From: Nymphaea colorata
Lineage: Eukaryota; Streptophyta; Magnoliopsida; Nymphaeales; Nymphaeaceae
Direction: 5' to 3'
DNA: 64,000 bases
NCBI RefSeq assembly: GCF_008831285.2
Contig: NC_045138.2
Span: forward strand, 29,297,934 to 29,361,933
The position numbers and the translations under genes were made by a program. A model generated the notes under the pieces. It had not been told where the DNA came from. It did not search any database and saw only the letters and a program-made list of their open reading frames with translations. Shown here one piece after another: positions 48,995 through 57,981 of the stretch. Position 1 is the first letter of the stretch, and each line of letters starts with the position of its first letter.

Positions 48995-49045
<51 letters not shown>

Positions 49046-51028
49046 ATATTGTTAAAATCAACAGCCCAAACAATTTCCATCAAATTTGGCATATGAGGGG
49101 TCTGCTAGCTACCCACATATATATACAGAAAAGTCTAAGGTGGATGAGGAATTAAATCAACAATTTTTTTTTTTCCTGAACATCAATAAACTGTTTTTTT
49201 ATCTTGGATTTCGTTTGAAGGCATAAACAACTGGTGCACCATGACATATCCTGTGTGTCCTATCTGCATCCGATCCAAACAAGTTTTCTCATGTTCGCAG
49301 GTTTAGTGGCAATGGCATGGAGAAACCTTAAAATAGTGGCATCAGCATCAGACAACTGTCAAAAAGATGCAGCAGGATTGCAGAATTTTCCTAATGGTTC
49401 GTCTGATGGTAAGAAAAAGCCATCTGTTTCCAGGAGAAGGGGCTTGTTAGAGAAAGTTTCATTTGAATCAGGAAACTTTTTGGAGGATTTGTGTCCTGGC
49501 AAAGAGAAGTACGATACCATTCTTTGGTAAGCGATGCTGTTCTATCTATTATGATAATCTCCTTCAGAGACTATTTCATGTTTCTCATTGAAAAGTTGTG
49601 TATTTTTTTATGTTGTTTAGACTTATTTTTTAACAAAGTCCTTTCCTTTTACAATCAGTTTGAGTGTTACAAAGTGGATCCACCTAAATTGGGGGGATGA
49701 TGGACTGACGACATTATTTTCCAAGATTTGGCAATTACTTCGACCGGTACTTTTTTCTGCTCTGAATAGTTTATCAGACGTTCTCTAGTTAAGATGAAAT
49801 CATCTTGGATTCCTTTGAAGTTGTAGAACTCTCAAGTGATGCTCTCTGTTTTATTGTTATCAGGGTGGCATTCTTTTGTTGGAGCCCCAACCTTGGAAGT
49901 CATATGAGAGCAAACGTCGTGTATCGGAGGTGAGCTTCTTAATTCGTAGCCTTCTGATGCTTTCTGTGCCATGCCGATTGTGCTGTAGGGATCTGGCCTT
50001 AGCTGTGAAAGTAACCCTTGAAGTTGAACGTGCTAAATTTTTGAGAAATGTCTGGCTGTAGATCTAGGCTAGAAGTTAGAACTTAGAACCAATCTTTGGT
50101 TACAAATGTCTCAAGTGGACAGACGAAGTGATGGCGACAAGGGTCACCAGGACGTTTTTCCTAGCGTTATAATTTGATATACCGTCATTGTAGTTTCATT
50201 CATTTTGCCATTTGATTTACAGTATAATTTGGAGATTGTCCAATCATAGGTTAGTGAGTAGTGAGAATTAAGTTCAATATATAGAAAGTCAGAAGAATTT
50301 GCCCTTCTATTCCTATAAAGTACTGAAATACGGGTTCCATACTTCTCTGTTCCTGTGTATTTCTTTCTGTATCCTTACTAATGCCCGTTTCTTTTGTTTC
50401 TTATATCTGAAAGAACACTGATTACCTTCCTGCTCACGTTGAGGATGGACCAAGTAGTTTTGACTTCTATCTTGTTCTTTCTAACTAGGCCATTTGCGTT
50501 TGGCATAAAATATATTGCATCACTATCTTCGCTTTGAGAGTATGCCACCTTATCATGTGACGCTGCTACCAATGATTTATTTTGTATTCTCAAGTTTCTT
50601 GACTTTATCTAGAAATAAAAAGGAAAAAGTTAGTTCCGTGTTATTGTCTATGGGAACATAATTTTTACGTATCATCTATTTCAGGTGACATCGTCGTATT
50701 TTGGTTCAATAAGATTCAGCCCGGATCTCTTCCCCGACATTCTTCTTGACAAGGTATACTGTGCGCCCATGTCCTGAATATGTTCGTTTCTTGAACATGG
50801 TATCTGAATTTGACCGAAAATTCATGCTTTCACTTTAGATGTTCATTTCATGAAAATGATATCAAAATTTGCTCCCAATTCATGGTTTGTTTGAAGCTTA
50901 ACATCAAGTATGGATCACACTTTTTTAAATTTGTGCAGATAGGCTTCAGGACAATGGAGACTATTAGCAACAACTTACCAGGTACAGTTGCTGGATTCAA
51001 CCGACCAATTTATATTTATACCAAGTGA
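44394..51028 (+). CDS. BCDIN3-domain RNA methyltransferase (MePCE/Bin3-like)
   Basis: Eight exons: 44394-44483, 45218-45332, 45893-45940, 49301-49526, 49659-49746, 49864-49929, 50685-50753, 50939-51028. All junctions are GT-AG and the frame closes at 263 residues. Family features in order: FIYGNYNRYYGYR at 18-30; SAM-binding motif I, D56-I-G-C-N-E-G62; VDIDNS near residue 84; the LSVTKWIHLNWGD segment; and the Bin3 signature LEPQPWKSY at 195-203. Relatives (human MePCE, fly Bin3) methylate the 5' gamma-phosphate of 7SK/U6-type RNAs; the plant substrate is an inference. Residues ~95-130 (SASDNCQKDA to SVSRRRG) are a low-complexity insertion also seen in other plant members. Intron 3 is 3.36 kb and filled with transposons, without apparent damage to the frame. 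Confidence 0.93.
46582..46612. repeat. (GT)n microsatellite
   Basis: About 15 GT units, in intron 3 of the BCDIN3-type gene. Confidence 0.95.
46858..47290. mobile_element. hAT-like MITE with perfect 8-bp target duplication
   Basis: It begins CTATGTCACATGGGTGC and its reverse complement begins CTAAGTCACACAGGGCGC. The octamer CCTAATTC flanks it at 46850-46857 and 47291-47298. The ends carry the same GGTGC-rich pattern as the element at 4809-5070, so the two belong to one family. The middle has a long (TA)n tract (about 46941-46988) and purine-rich sequence. No ORF. It sits in intron 3 of the BCDIN3-type gene. Confidence 0.85.
47587..47612. repeat. (TC)n microsatellite
   Basis: About 13 TC units in the same intron. 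Confidence 0.9.
48079..48526. mobile_element. TIR element interrupted by an LTR
   Basis: The left arm (TGCCATGTTCTGGATGTTGTTAG, from 48080) and the right arm (reverse complement from 48526: TTGCCATGTGTCAGATGTTG) are related inverted ends of about 27 bp. The interior repeats AGCACCATGAACCGTTG-type motifs. The element is split by the LTR-like segment 48171-48434. A shorter relative is at 24700-24870. Confidence 0.55.
48171..48434. mobile_element. solo-LTR-like insertion
   Basis: The 264-bp segment begins TGTTGCATGA and ends TTCCAACA (TGTTG/CAACA inverted ends). It contains a duplicated CAATAATCTAGA(A/G)TCTAGA unit and a TATATAA box. It lies within the TIR element, and no internal retroelement sequence adjoins it. 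The 5-bp flanks do not match. A PBS-like TGTTATCAACC follows the right end, so orientation is uncertain. Confidence 0.5.
48679..48995. mobile_element. fold-back MITE with ~95-bp inverted arms
   Basis: The left half from TGGGTAGGACC (48679) and the reverse complement of the right half from TGGGTAGCTAGC (48995) align over about 95 bp: both run through TTTGATG-like, GGGCTGTTGA and ATTAAGTT to ATGAAAAC. Almost the whole 317 bp can therefore fold into a hairpin. It lies between a (TG)n and a (TA)n tract, which hides any short target duplication. No coding capacity. Confidence 0.75.
48924..49115 (+). repeat. tandem duplication of the MITE end with its (TA)n tract
   Basis: About 71 bp at 48924-48994 (GATATTGTTAAATTCAACAG...CTAGCTACCCA) recur with one or two changes at 49044-49114, separated by (TA)n at 49000-49042. 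The repeat period is 120 bp. Confidence 0.85.
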
Positions 51029-53299
51029 ATTAACATGTAAAAGAGTGCTAAAAGCCTAAAAAAAAGTTTCAACCCTCCCTTATGTAAATGAAAAAATTTT
51101 GTTTATTTTTCTCTCCAGACGACAGTGGGCGTTCATTTTGTTCCACCATTTTTTTTGTGAATCTTATTGCTAAAAGTGGAAATTTGATATCTGTTATTCA
51201 TCAATCGCCAGTGAATATAATTTCTTTCTGCACGAGAATGATTAGCTTTTGAAAGAGTTAAAAACACTCTCTAAGATGCTTTTGTATTTAAGTGCTTTGA
51301 AGGGCGGCAGAAACACACTTGCGTTTGAATGTTTCATTTATGATTTAACCGCCTGAATTAGTACAAAATAGGCCTTTGAAGTTGGCTGCCTTTTTCATAA
51401 AAAAATTTAAACATTACCTGTTTGGTCTTCAAGTATTGCAACCCAATGTCGGCCATTGGAGTGTAAACAAAATAAGCATTAATTGTTTATTAAAATATGT
51501 TAATATAATCATTCGCTAATATTTAAATAAAAATAAAAAAAGCCCGACATGGCCTAAATGCAAGCCAATGTGTATCGGGTGATGGTGAGTCGGATTTTGA
51601 GGATTCTGATACGGGACGGAGACGCAAACAAGTCTCTTCGAAGACATCCGATAAAATTGCCTAGCAGAAGCCACAAACTTTTGAAGGGTAAACTTTTGAC
51701 CATTTAACCATCTAAAATTGCAGATAAAGGACGCTACTGATACGAGCAAATAGATGAAACGTTTCAACTTAAGCTGGCCTTTATAATACAATCAAAATTT
51801 GGGTGCTAATTGAAATTTTATAAAAATATCTTTAACATTGAAGCGATACAAAAAAACATGCCTAAGCTTCCATTTAATTACAATGACGTGGTTAAATAAA
51901 CTCGTGTTTGGAGGTTTCAATTGTTTAGCTAATAAATTTGATGTCATAATTAATAAACCATAGACAGGTTTTTTCATCCTCTCGCTCTAACTAGCTTGTT
52001 CGCTATCTTGAATTGCATTCCAAATTAGTTTAAAACCGACCAGTGCATAGAGGGTTTGTTGGCTGATGATGGTTCCGGTATTGACTTTGACCATTGGGAG
52101 CCGGGTCGGCGAAGTGACCCTAAAGAGCTGACCCAGTGGGCTCCTAAATCCTCGCCGGCCGATACGGTCCGCACGCGACGTGGATTGACCTGCCCCGGGA
52201 CGCGCGTCCCATGTCCATTGGGCGACAGAGCCCTCCGCGTGCTCGACTCTTCTCGCTCGCTGCTGCGCCGGCGTGCGATGGCGTCGCGGAATCGTACAGT
52301 CGGGCACGCGCGCATTCAAGCGGCCTCACCGCCACCCAAACTCCACGCCAATGGTTATGGGTTGGCCCATTGACAAGCACTAAATTACGAAAGGCCCACC
52401 CATCGTCGGATTCACCGTCCACGTTCGGATCCGTGTTCAGAAGAGCGAATAAGAGGATCTTCTTCTCTGTCGGACAAGGGTCCAGGAAGGGCAATTCGGT
52501 CATGTTGCGGTGTCGCGGTTCAAGGGCCTCGTCCTTTTTATTTTTATTTGGCAGATCTGATCTGATGCTCTGATGGGATTGGTGGATCTCGGAGCAGACT
52601 TCCTTCTGGGAAGCTCTACGAAAGGACGGAGATGCCCTTCTATGACAACCCGTACGTTTTCATCACGCGTACTCACGAACTGAGGGTATTATGGGGAAGC
52701 GAGCCTCCTCTCGTGGCCCTCGATCTTCGGCTCCCCCCAACTTACGAACTCAGTGTGCCATTATTTATTACAAGGAACAAGAAGGCGTCCCTTGTTCCAC
52801 AGTCAACATGTTACATTCTGCTGCTTCAAGAATGTTGCGTCTGAAATTGGATCGCTACTATTATCCGGACAGGCTCAGATCCGCATGCGAATCGAGGTGG
52901 ATCCGTTGGCGCATTTTGGTTGTAAGCTCGTACATCCAGATTGTGTCACGAAAAGTATCGGATTTCGAAGTGCGGAATAAATTTGATCCACTTTTAGTTT
53001 TGGATCCTGAGGATGCACGTAAAACGATGGACACTGCCTGTAGTAAGATTAGAGACTCGCTAGCTTCCGACCGGAGGGGAGCTCCGTCTTTTTTCCTTTT
53101 GCCGGTCGGAGGCGGAGCGACAGAGGGGAGCAAAGGGCTGCGAAGGACGAAGAGGAGGCTGTGTCTGCTTCGCCGTACGACCTGCTAGAATCGCGGGGAT
53201 GGGGAGAGGGAGGGAGGAGGGTACGGGCAGCAGGTGCTCGCGTGGTGGCGCAGAGTGCGGGTAGATGGCGGATCTTGGGACGTACGATTCCGCTTCTCG
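51029..53299. other. intergenic; AT-rich left part, GC/CpG-rich right part
   Basis: 51029-52050 is AT-rich with nothing recognised. From about 52060 the sequence turns sharply GC- and CpG-rich (GGGACGCGCGTCCC, GGCACGCGCGC), with ORFs open on both strands simply because stop codons are rare there. No reading frame resembles a known protein. The ORF at 52691-53188 (plus) has no domain that I recognise. Confidence 0.45.
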
Positions 53300-53559
53300 A
53301 ATTGGGTCGCCCTCAGTTCCTCAGCTAGTTCGATCGATCGCCGTTTTGCTCTCCCTTTCTCTTTCTCTCTCCCTGTCTCTCTCTCAGCCTCTCGTCAGGC
53401 CTGAGGCTGTAGGAGGCAGCCATATTTATAACAGCTGAGTGGTGGGAGCTCTCTCTCTCTCTCTCTGTCTGCCCATTGGTCGTCTGGTCGTCTCGTCTCG
53501 CGGAGGAAGACGCCTTCTTCCTAGACTCCCTTCTTCGACGTCCCTCCTCCAATCTCTCT
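53300..53559 (+). promoter_or_regulatory. possible promoter/leader exon of the 55344 gene
   Basis: CT-rich tracts (53345-53400, 53448-53466) in a GC-rich setting followed by a donor-like CTCTCTG/GTACTT at 53558-53561 suggest a non-coding first exon spliced to the acceptor TTTTGGCAG at 55338, leaving a leader intron of about 1.8 kb. Long 5'UTR introns of this kind are common in plants. Inference only. Confidence 0.35.
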
Positions 53560-55343
53560 GGTACTTTATATACTTCTGGTTAGTTTCCATAGCCTTGATT
53601 ATTAGTCTGTTGATTTCAGCGTCCTCGTCCTCATCATCGTCATCTCTCTCTTTCTCTTGGACTTTGGGAGCCAACTTGCCTTTTGAAAAAAAAAAGATTT
53701 AAATGAAAATGAAGAAGGGAGGCGCCGGTTTGCCGCTTTATTGAAACTTCCTGTTTGAGAATATCTTTGCTGTAGTCTCTTGCTTTCTAGTATCTTTCTC
53801 TCTCTCCCTCTCTCTTTGTGTGCTTGTGATGCCGCTTTTTTTCTTGGTTGCTTTTGCCTAGTGTAAGCAATTTTTAACTTCCTACTTTACATGTTCTTTT
53901 TCTTCTTCTAGTCATGCAGTCTCTGATCAGTTTCTTTTTCTGTTTCTATCAAACGTTTAGTTTTGAATTCTTGTGCCTTCATTTGGTAGTGTTGCGTAGC
54001 AGATGTTAGTGTAACGAAGCCTCTGCTGCCCATCGCCGATTCTCCTCTTATCGTCTTCTTAGTCTCCCACCGTTTACTTCATAGAAGCCAACATTTTTTT
54101 TCTTTCTTCCTCTCGAAATTGGCAGACGGAGTTACAAGTGTTGAACAGTCCCATGTAGTCGTGCATGTTCGATTTTCGTTCCTTGTTACGATTTCAGACT
54201 TGAGAATAACGGAACAGTAAGGATCATAACTTACTACTGTTGTTCATTAAAACGTTACTATTGAAATATTAACATCATTACTTTTGATGTGCGGGCTACG
54301 GGATGTTGACCAAACGATGCCTCTGGGATTCGAACCGGCCGGTCCTTTTCGCTCGCATGGCTGCTGTTGAGTTGTTGTCTGCTGAATATCTAATCATTCT
54401 TCTTTTCCCATCCCTCGCGTGGATCCTAGTAACAGACAAGCTTTCTGCAACTTCATTTCCCTTATCCCCAAAAAAATTGTTTCTTTTTCTCCATTGCTTT
54501 CTTTTCCAGGTACAAATATCGAGTTGCTCTATTTGACTCGTTTTTTTTAGTACTTCGTTTCTGTTCTTTTCGAGTAGTTTTTTCTTCGTTTGTTGTTTTC
54601 AAGTGTCTTCTCTGTACGAGCAATCTTGGCCATGGATTTTACCTCTGCGGAATTCCTGAGCAGAGAACCAGTCATCAGTCGGATTTGTAAATTTGGTATT
54701 CCGTAGAAGGTGGCACGCCGCCCTCTCAGGCTGCCACCTTTCTCCTGCAAGCTTGTTCTGCAAGGAGCCCCGGTTGATGTGCCTTTGTAAGGTCTGTGGC
54801 TGCGCGTGCTGGTGTTTCAACGGGTCTCATACGGCCTACTCTGGGCCGAACATGCTCATTAAGATTCGGGGATTGGGTCTAAGGAAAAAGGTTCACGTGG
54901 GTAGAGTGGGCCGCTCGGATGTTCTGGTCTGATCCAGCCCAAGTTTAAGCTCACGTTTGCAAATCCTAGGGTATTTTTTTCTTGTATTTTCTGTATATGT
55001 AGATCTATGGATCTGATAAATCTTATAAGTACTAAATGAGTAGTGCTCTCTGTCTCATCTGCGCTTCACAGACAGCTGTGAAATGATATTGTATGTGTTT
55101 GCTTGAAGTTCTGATAACCTTGCTTAAGATCACGTTTCTTTCTCAAATTTGAAAATCCTATACGAAAGTATTGAAACAGAAATGACAGTTTTACTTGACG
55201 TTGAAGTTGGATATTGACTGAGTGAGAACCACGCCTAATGATTTTGAACTTTTTTGCTTATACCTTGCCGTCTGGTCATTCTGCGGGCTGAAAGCTTCTT
55301 TTTCCTTACTCATTGGGTGTGTTTATGCTTTTGGCAGGGTTTG
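53560..55343 (+). other. probable leader intron of the 55344 gene
   Basis: T-rich sequence with no recognisable ORF. The ORFs at 54303-54536 and 54547-54820 lack family resemblance. The segment ends in TGCTTTTGGCAG. Confidence 0.4.
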
Positions 55344-55871
55344 ATGGATTCTACCGGCGTTCACATCAAACATAGCTCTGTGCTTACGGAGAACAGCCCA
55401 TTTCGAACATCGAGTTCAGGGGAATCCGGCACGGCAAAACGACCAAACTCCAATGTCGACCGGAGCAATAGTTCTGACGAGATCACGGCTTTGGATGTTG
55501 CTACATCTAAGAAAGCTAGAATTGGTGCAACAAACTTGTCTGATTCCAAACGGTCCGTTGAAAAGCCAGCGGTTATGAACGCATCGGCGGAGGGGGAAAA
55601 TGGAGACATTGGCATATCTGTTGTCAACAAGCCCGATATTTCCAGTTTGGACTACCCGAGTTGCGGCTCAGAAGACGATAATGGCAGTACAGATGATAGC
55701 TGCATAGATGATATATTCTTTAAAGAGAGTGTGAGGAAAAAACTGCAGTTTTTGAGCTATATGGTTGGGATGGATTGCAGCAACCCAGTTGAGGTATTAT
55801 CTGAAGTTGTGAGAGTCTTGAAGGAATTGAATGGAGGTTGGTGGTGCAACTCTCATGCAGAGCTGAAGTGA
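55344..55871 (+). CDS. unrecognised acidic plant protein, 175 residues
   Basis: A single coding exon whose ATG lies 6 nt after a good acceptor (TTTTGGCAG/GGTTTG). Residues 1-~110 are Ser/Asn-rich and probably disordered, with basic patches (AKRPNSN, SKKARIG) that could serve nuclear import. ~108-125 is an acidic stretch (SEDDNGSTDDSCIDD). The last ~50 residues (FKESVRKKLQFLSYMVGMD, EVLSEVVRVLKELNGG) look like an amphipathic helical module and are the part likely to be conserved. I recall similar C-termini in uncharacterised plant proteins but cannot name a family, so no function is given. The longer frame from 55254 runs through the probable intron and is not used. Confidence 0.6.
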   Translation: MDSTGVHIKHSSVLTENSPFRTSSSGESGTAKRPNSNVDRSNSSDEITALDVATSKKARIGATNLSDSKRSVEKPAVMNASAEGENGDIGISVVNKPDISSLDYPSCGSEDDNGSTDDSCIDDIFFKESVRKKLQFLSYMVGMDCSNPVEVLSEVVRVLKELNGGWWCNSHAELK

Positions 55872-57357
55872 ATTAGTATTTTTTTTTCTTTTTCATTTTT
55901 CTTTCTCAGTTTTTGCTTTAGTTGCATGTAAATCATGCACTTCTGTTTCATCGGCTAAAATTGAATGTTGAAAACCATCGATGTACAGCTCTTTTTGGAC
56001 GACGATGCATATAATACATGCAGTTCTTTTGGAAAATCAAGTGCCACGGTTACGTGTGTAAGGGGATCTAGCGGCATGTCTAATTGATTTCGATCCCAAA
56101 ATCTAGAAGAGGTTCGAAACCCGGAAAAGATTAGTGAAAGAACAAAATCAAGTTTTCATTAATCATCAACCAACAAAGATGGTGAAAATCCCATAAATAT
56201 GAAAATTATGGACACAAAAAGCCTATTTAATGGTGATCGTTGGATGGGACCAAAGTGCCAAATATTCATTAGGAGTCCAAATCCAAATAAACAATAAATA
56301 AACTAAGTGTGGATCTGCTGAATGCAAAGTCAATTCTTCCTGCCATCCTTGATTCTTGGAAGTGCTTTGCTTTTGTGCCAATCTGCATCCATATCCGACC
56401 AATTTTAAAGCCTAACTGGTGCCAACGAAGCGGCGAACGTGACAAGGGTGTGCAGATAACTATCTTAGGCCGCAAATGAACGGAATTCAAGATTGGAACG
56501 ACATGGACCGATTAGTATATGGAGATTTCTGAAAGTTCATGCCAACCTCGAGACTCACCCAAGATTCAATTAGGATCTATAATTTCCAACGCAAGAATAT
56601 ATAAAAATGAAGTTTTAACGACCAGATGTATGGTTTGATGTAGAATCAGTTGGACATGGACAAGAATCGGCACTAGTACCTTAATGTTGGCTCCAGAGCT
56701 TTAATCTTCTAAGTGTTTACAAATTCTTTCCTATATAATAGGCTTTTCTTTTGGAGAGGCTGATAACAAATTGTAAGACAGCGAAATGGCTTGAGAATTA
56801 CAACGCAAAGCGTTGGCCGCCCAGAATGTGGCATCAAAACAGAGGAAAGACGAGCTCCGCTCAATGCAAAAGGAAACCTTGTGTCGCTGATCGAGTGATC
56901 GTGACAATTACTCACATACTTAAACCCGGTTTGAATTTCGCAACAAGCTGTTTTGACCCGACTTGATGGTTTTGACGTATTATGCATGACCTAATCAACC
57001 GTTTATTCATTTATTTTTGTTTCTTTTTTATTGAAAGAATGTCTTTCCAGAAAATTTTGATGCCCTTTAGCCATTGGTTTTAGGATCGCCCAAAACTTTG
57101 AGACACGCTCCATCCTGCCAATTCACAAATTGATATCCATTAAGCCAATCCTATATATATGTATATTAACATGTAAAACAGAGAGGGAGAGAGAGAAGTA
57201 TATGCCAAACTTAATAAGGAACACCCCACCCGATACCAGCGAGAAAGCATGATCCAAAGCAAGCCTTCCCTAGATTACTTGTAATCTAGCTAGCGACTGC
57301 CTGAAGCAACGAATCTAGACAGCAAACTTTTAAGGTCTGCTGCAACAATAACAGGCA
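55872..57357. other. 3'UTR and intergenic spacer
   Basis: The first ~130 bp is probably 3'UTR. The remainder holds repeat-like AT-rich sequence, with short ORFs on both strands at 56269-56490 and 56709-56987 that I do not support. A (GA)n patch lies at 57180-57196. Confidence 0.45.
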
Positions 57358-57756
57358 ATGGCGTGCCCAAGGGCGATTTTAGAGTGCCATGCTCACTCCA
57401 TGAAAGATTATGTCAAGTTGGCTGTAGTACTCGTTTGCATCATCGTGGGCCTGAGGGCTCTCCTATACATCATCTATGGCTTCTGCCAATACAGAGACGA
57501 GGCAACGGAACAGCGACGAGTGGGCATACTGGAGCAAGAAACCATGGGAAGACCACGGCAACAAGAGCAGCGGCAACAACACAGGGGGCATCAGCTCCAA
57601 CAAATGCCTTTTGAAATGAGAAGTAACATCTCCCAGGCACATGCAGAGAGCAAACTTGTGATTGTTGCAGGCCATGATCACGTGACCTTCATAGCTAAAC
57701 CATGCCCGCTGTCTCTGCAGACTGCCAACAAAGATGAGCTGCAAAGCCATGAATGA
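57358..57756 (+). CDS. small single-TM protein with VIMAG-like motif, possible GLUTAMINE DUMPER relative
   Basis: An intronless frame of 132 residues. Residues ~17-45 (VKLAVVLVCIIVGLRALLYI) form one membrane span preceded by a short N-terminus. Residues ~48-85 are Gln/Arg-rich and probably disordered. Near the C-terminus the sequence VIVAGHDHVTFIAKPCP resembles the VIMAG...PTFLATP motif of GLUTAMINE DUMPER proteins, which are single-span plant proteins affecting amino-acid export. The layout (one TM then a soluble tail with the motif) and length suit that family, but the TM region and its tryptophan-containing surroundings are not typical. Assignment is an inference from one short motif. Confidence 0.5.
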   Translation: MACPRAILECHAHSMKDYVKLAVVLVCIIVGLRALLYIIYGFCQYRDEATEQRRVGILEQETMGRPRQQEQRQQHRGHQLQQMPFEMRSNISQAHAESKLVIVAGHDHVTFIAKPCPLSLQTANKDELQSHE

Positions 57757-57937
57757 CATACCACAGGCATCCATTTTCTTGACGCCGAAGGTACTGATGC
57801 ACTATTCAATAACGCCCTAGGCTATTAGATGGCGTCCTACGCAGGTATCCCCCAGCAGATTAGAGAATTCAAGCACTTTGTACCCACTAAGTGGTGGCAA
57901 ACTGTATATAGATGAACGTTAGTCACCTGAATTTTCA

Positions 57938-57941
57938 CACA

Positions 57942-57980
<39 letters not shown>

Positions 57981-57981
57981 C
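57938..57981. repeat. compound (CA)n(GA)n microsatellite
   Basis: About 11 CA units followed directly by about 11 GA units, downstream of the 57358 gene. Confidence 0.95.

Noticed and set aside
48973-49155. ORF rich in Ile-Tyr repeats
   Set aside because: A translation of the (TA)n microsatellite and the duplicated MITE end.
52691-53188. 165-codon plus-strand ORF in the CpG-rich segment
   Set aside because: GC-rich DNA leaves many frames open, overlapping ORFs exist on both strands, and the peptide has no recognisable domain.
53325-53674. Minus-strand Arg/Glu-rich ORFs
   Set aside because: Products of CT/GA-rich leader-like sequence; no domain and no splice context.
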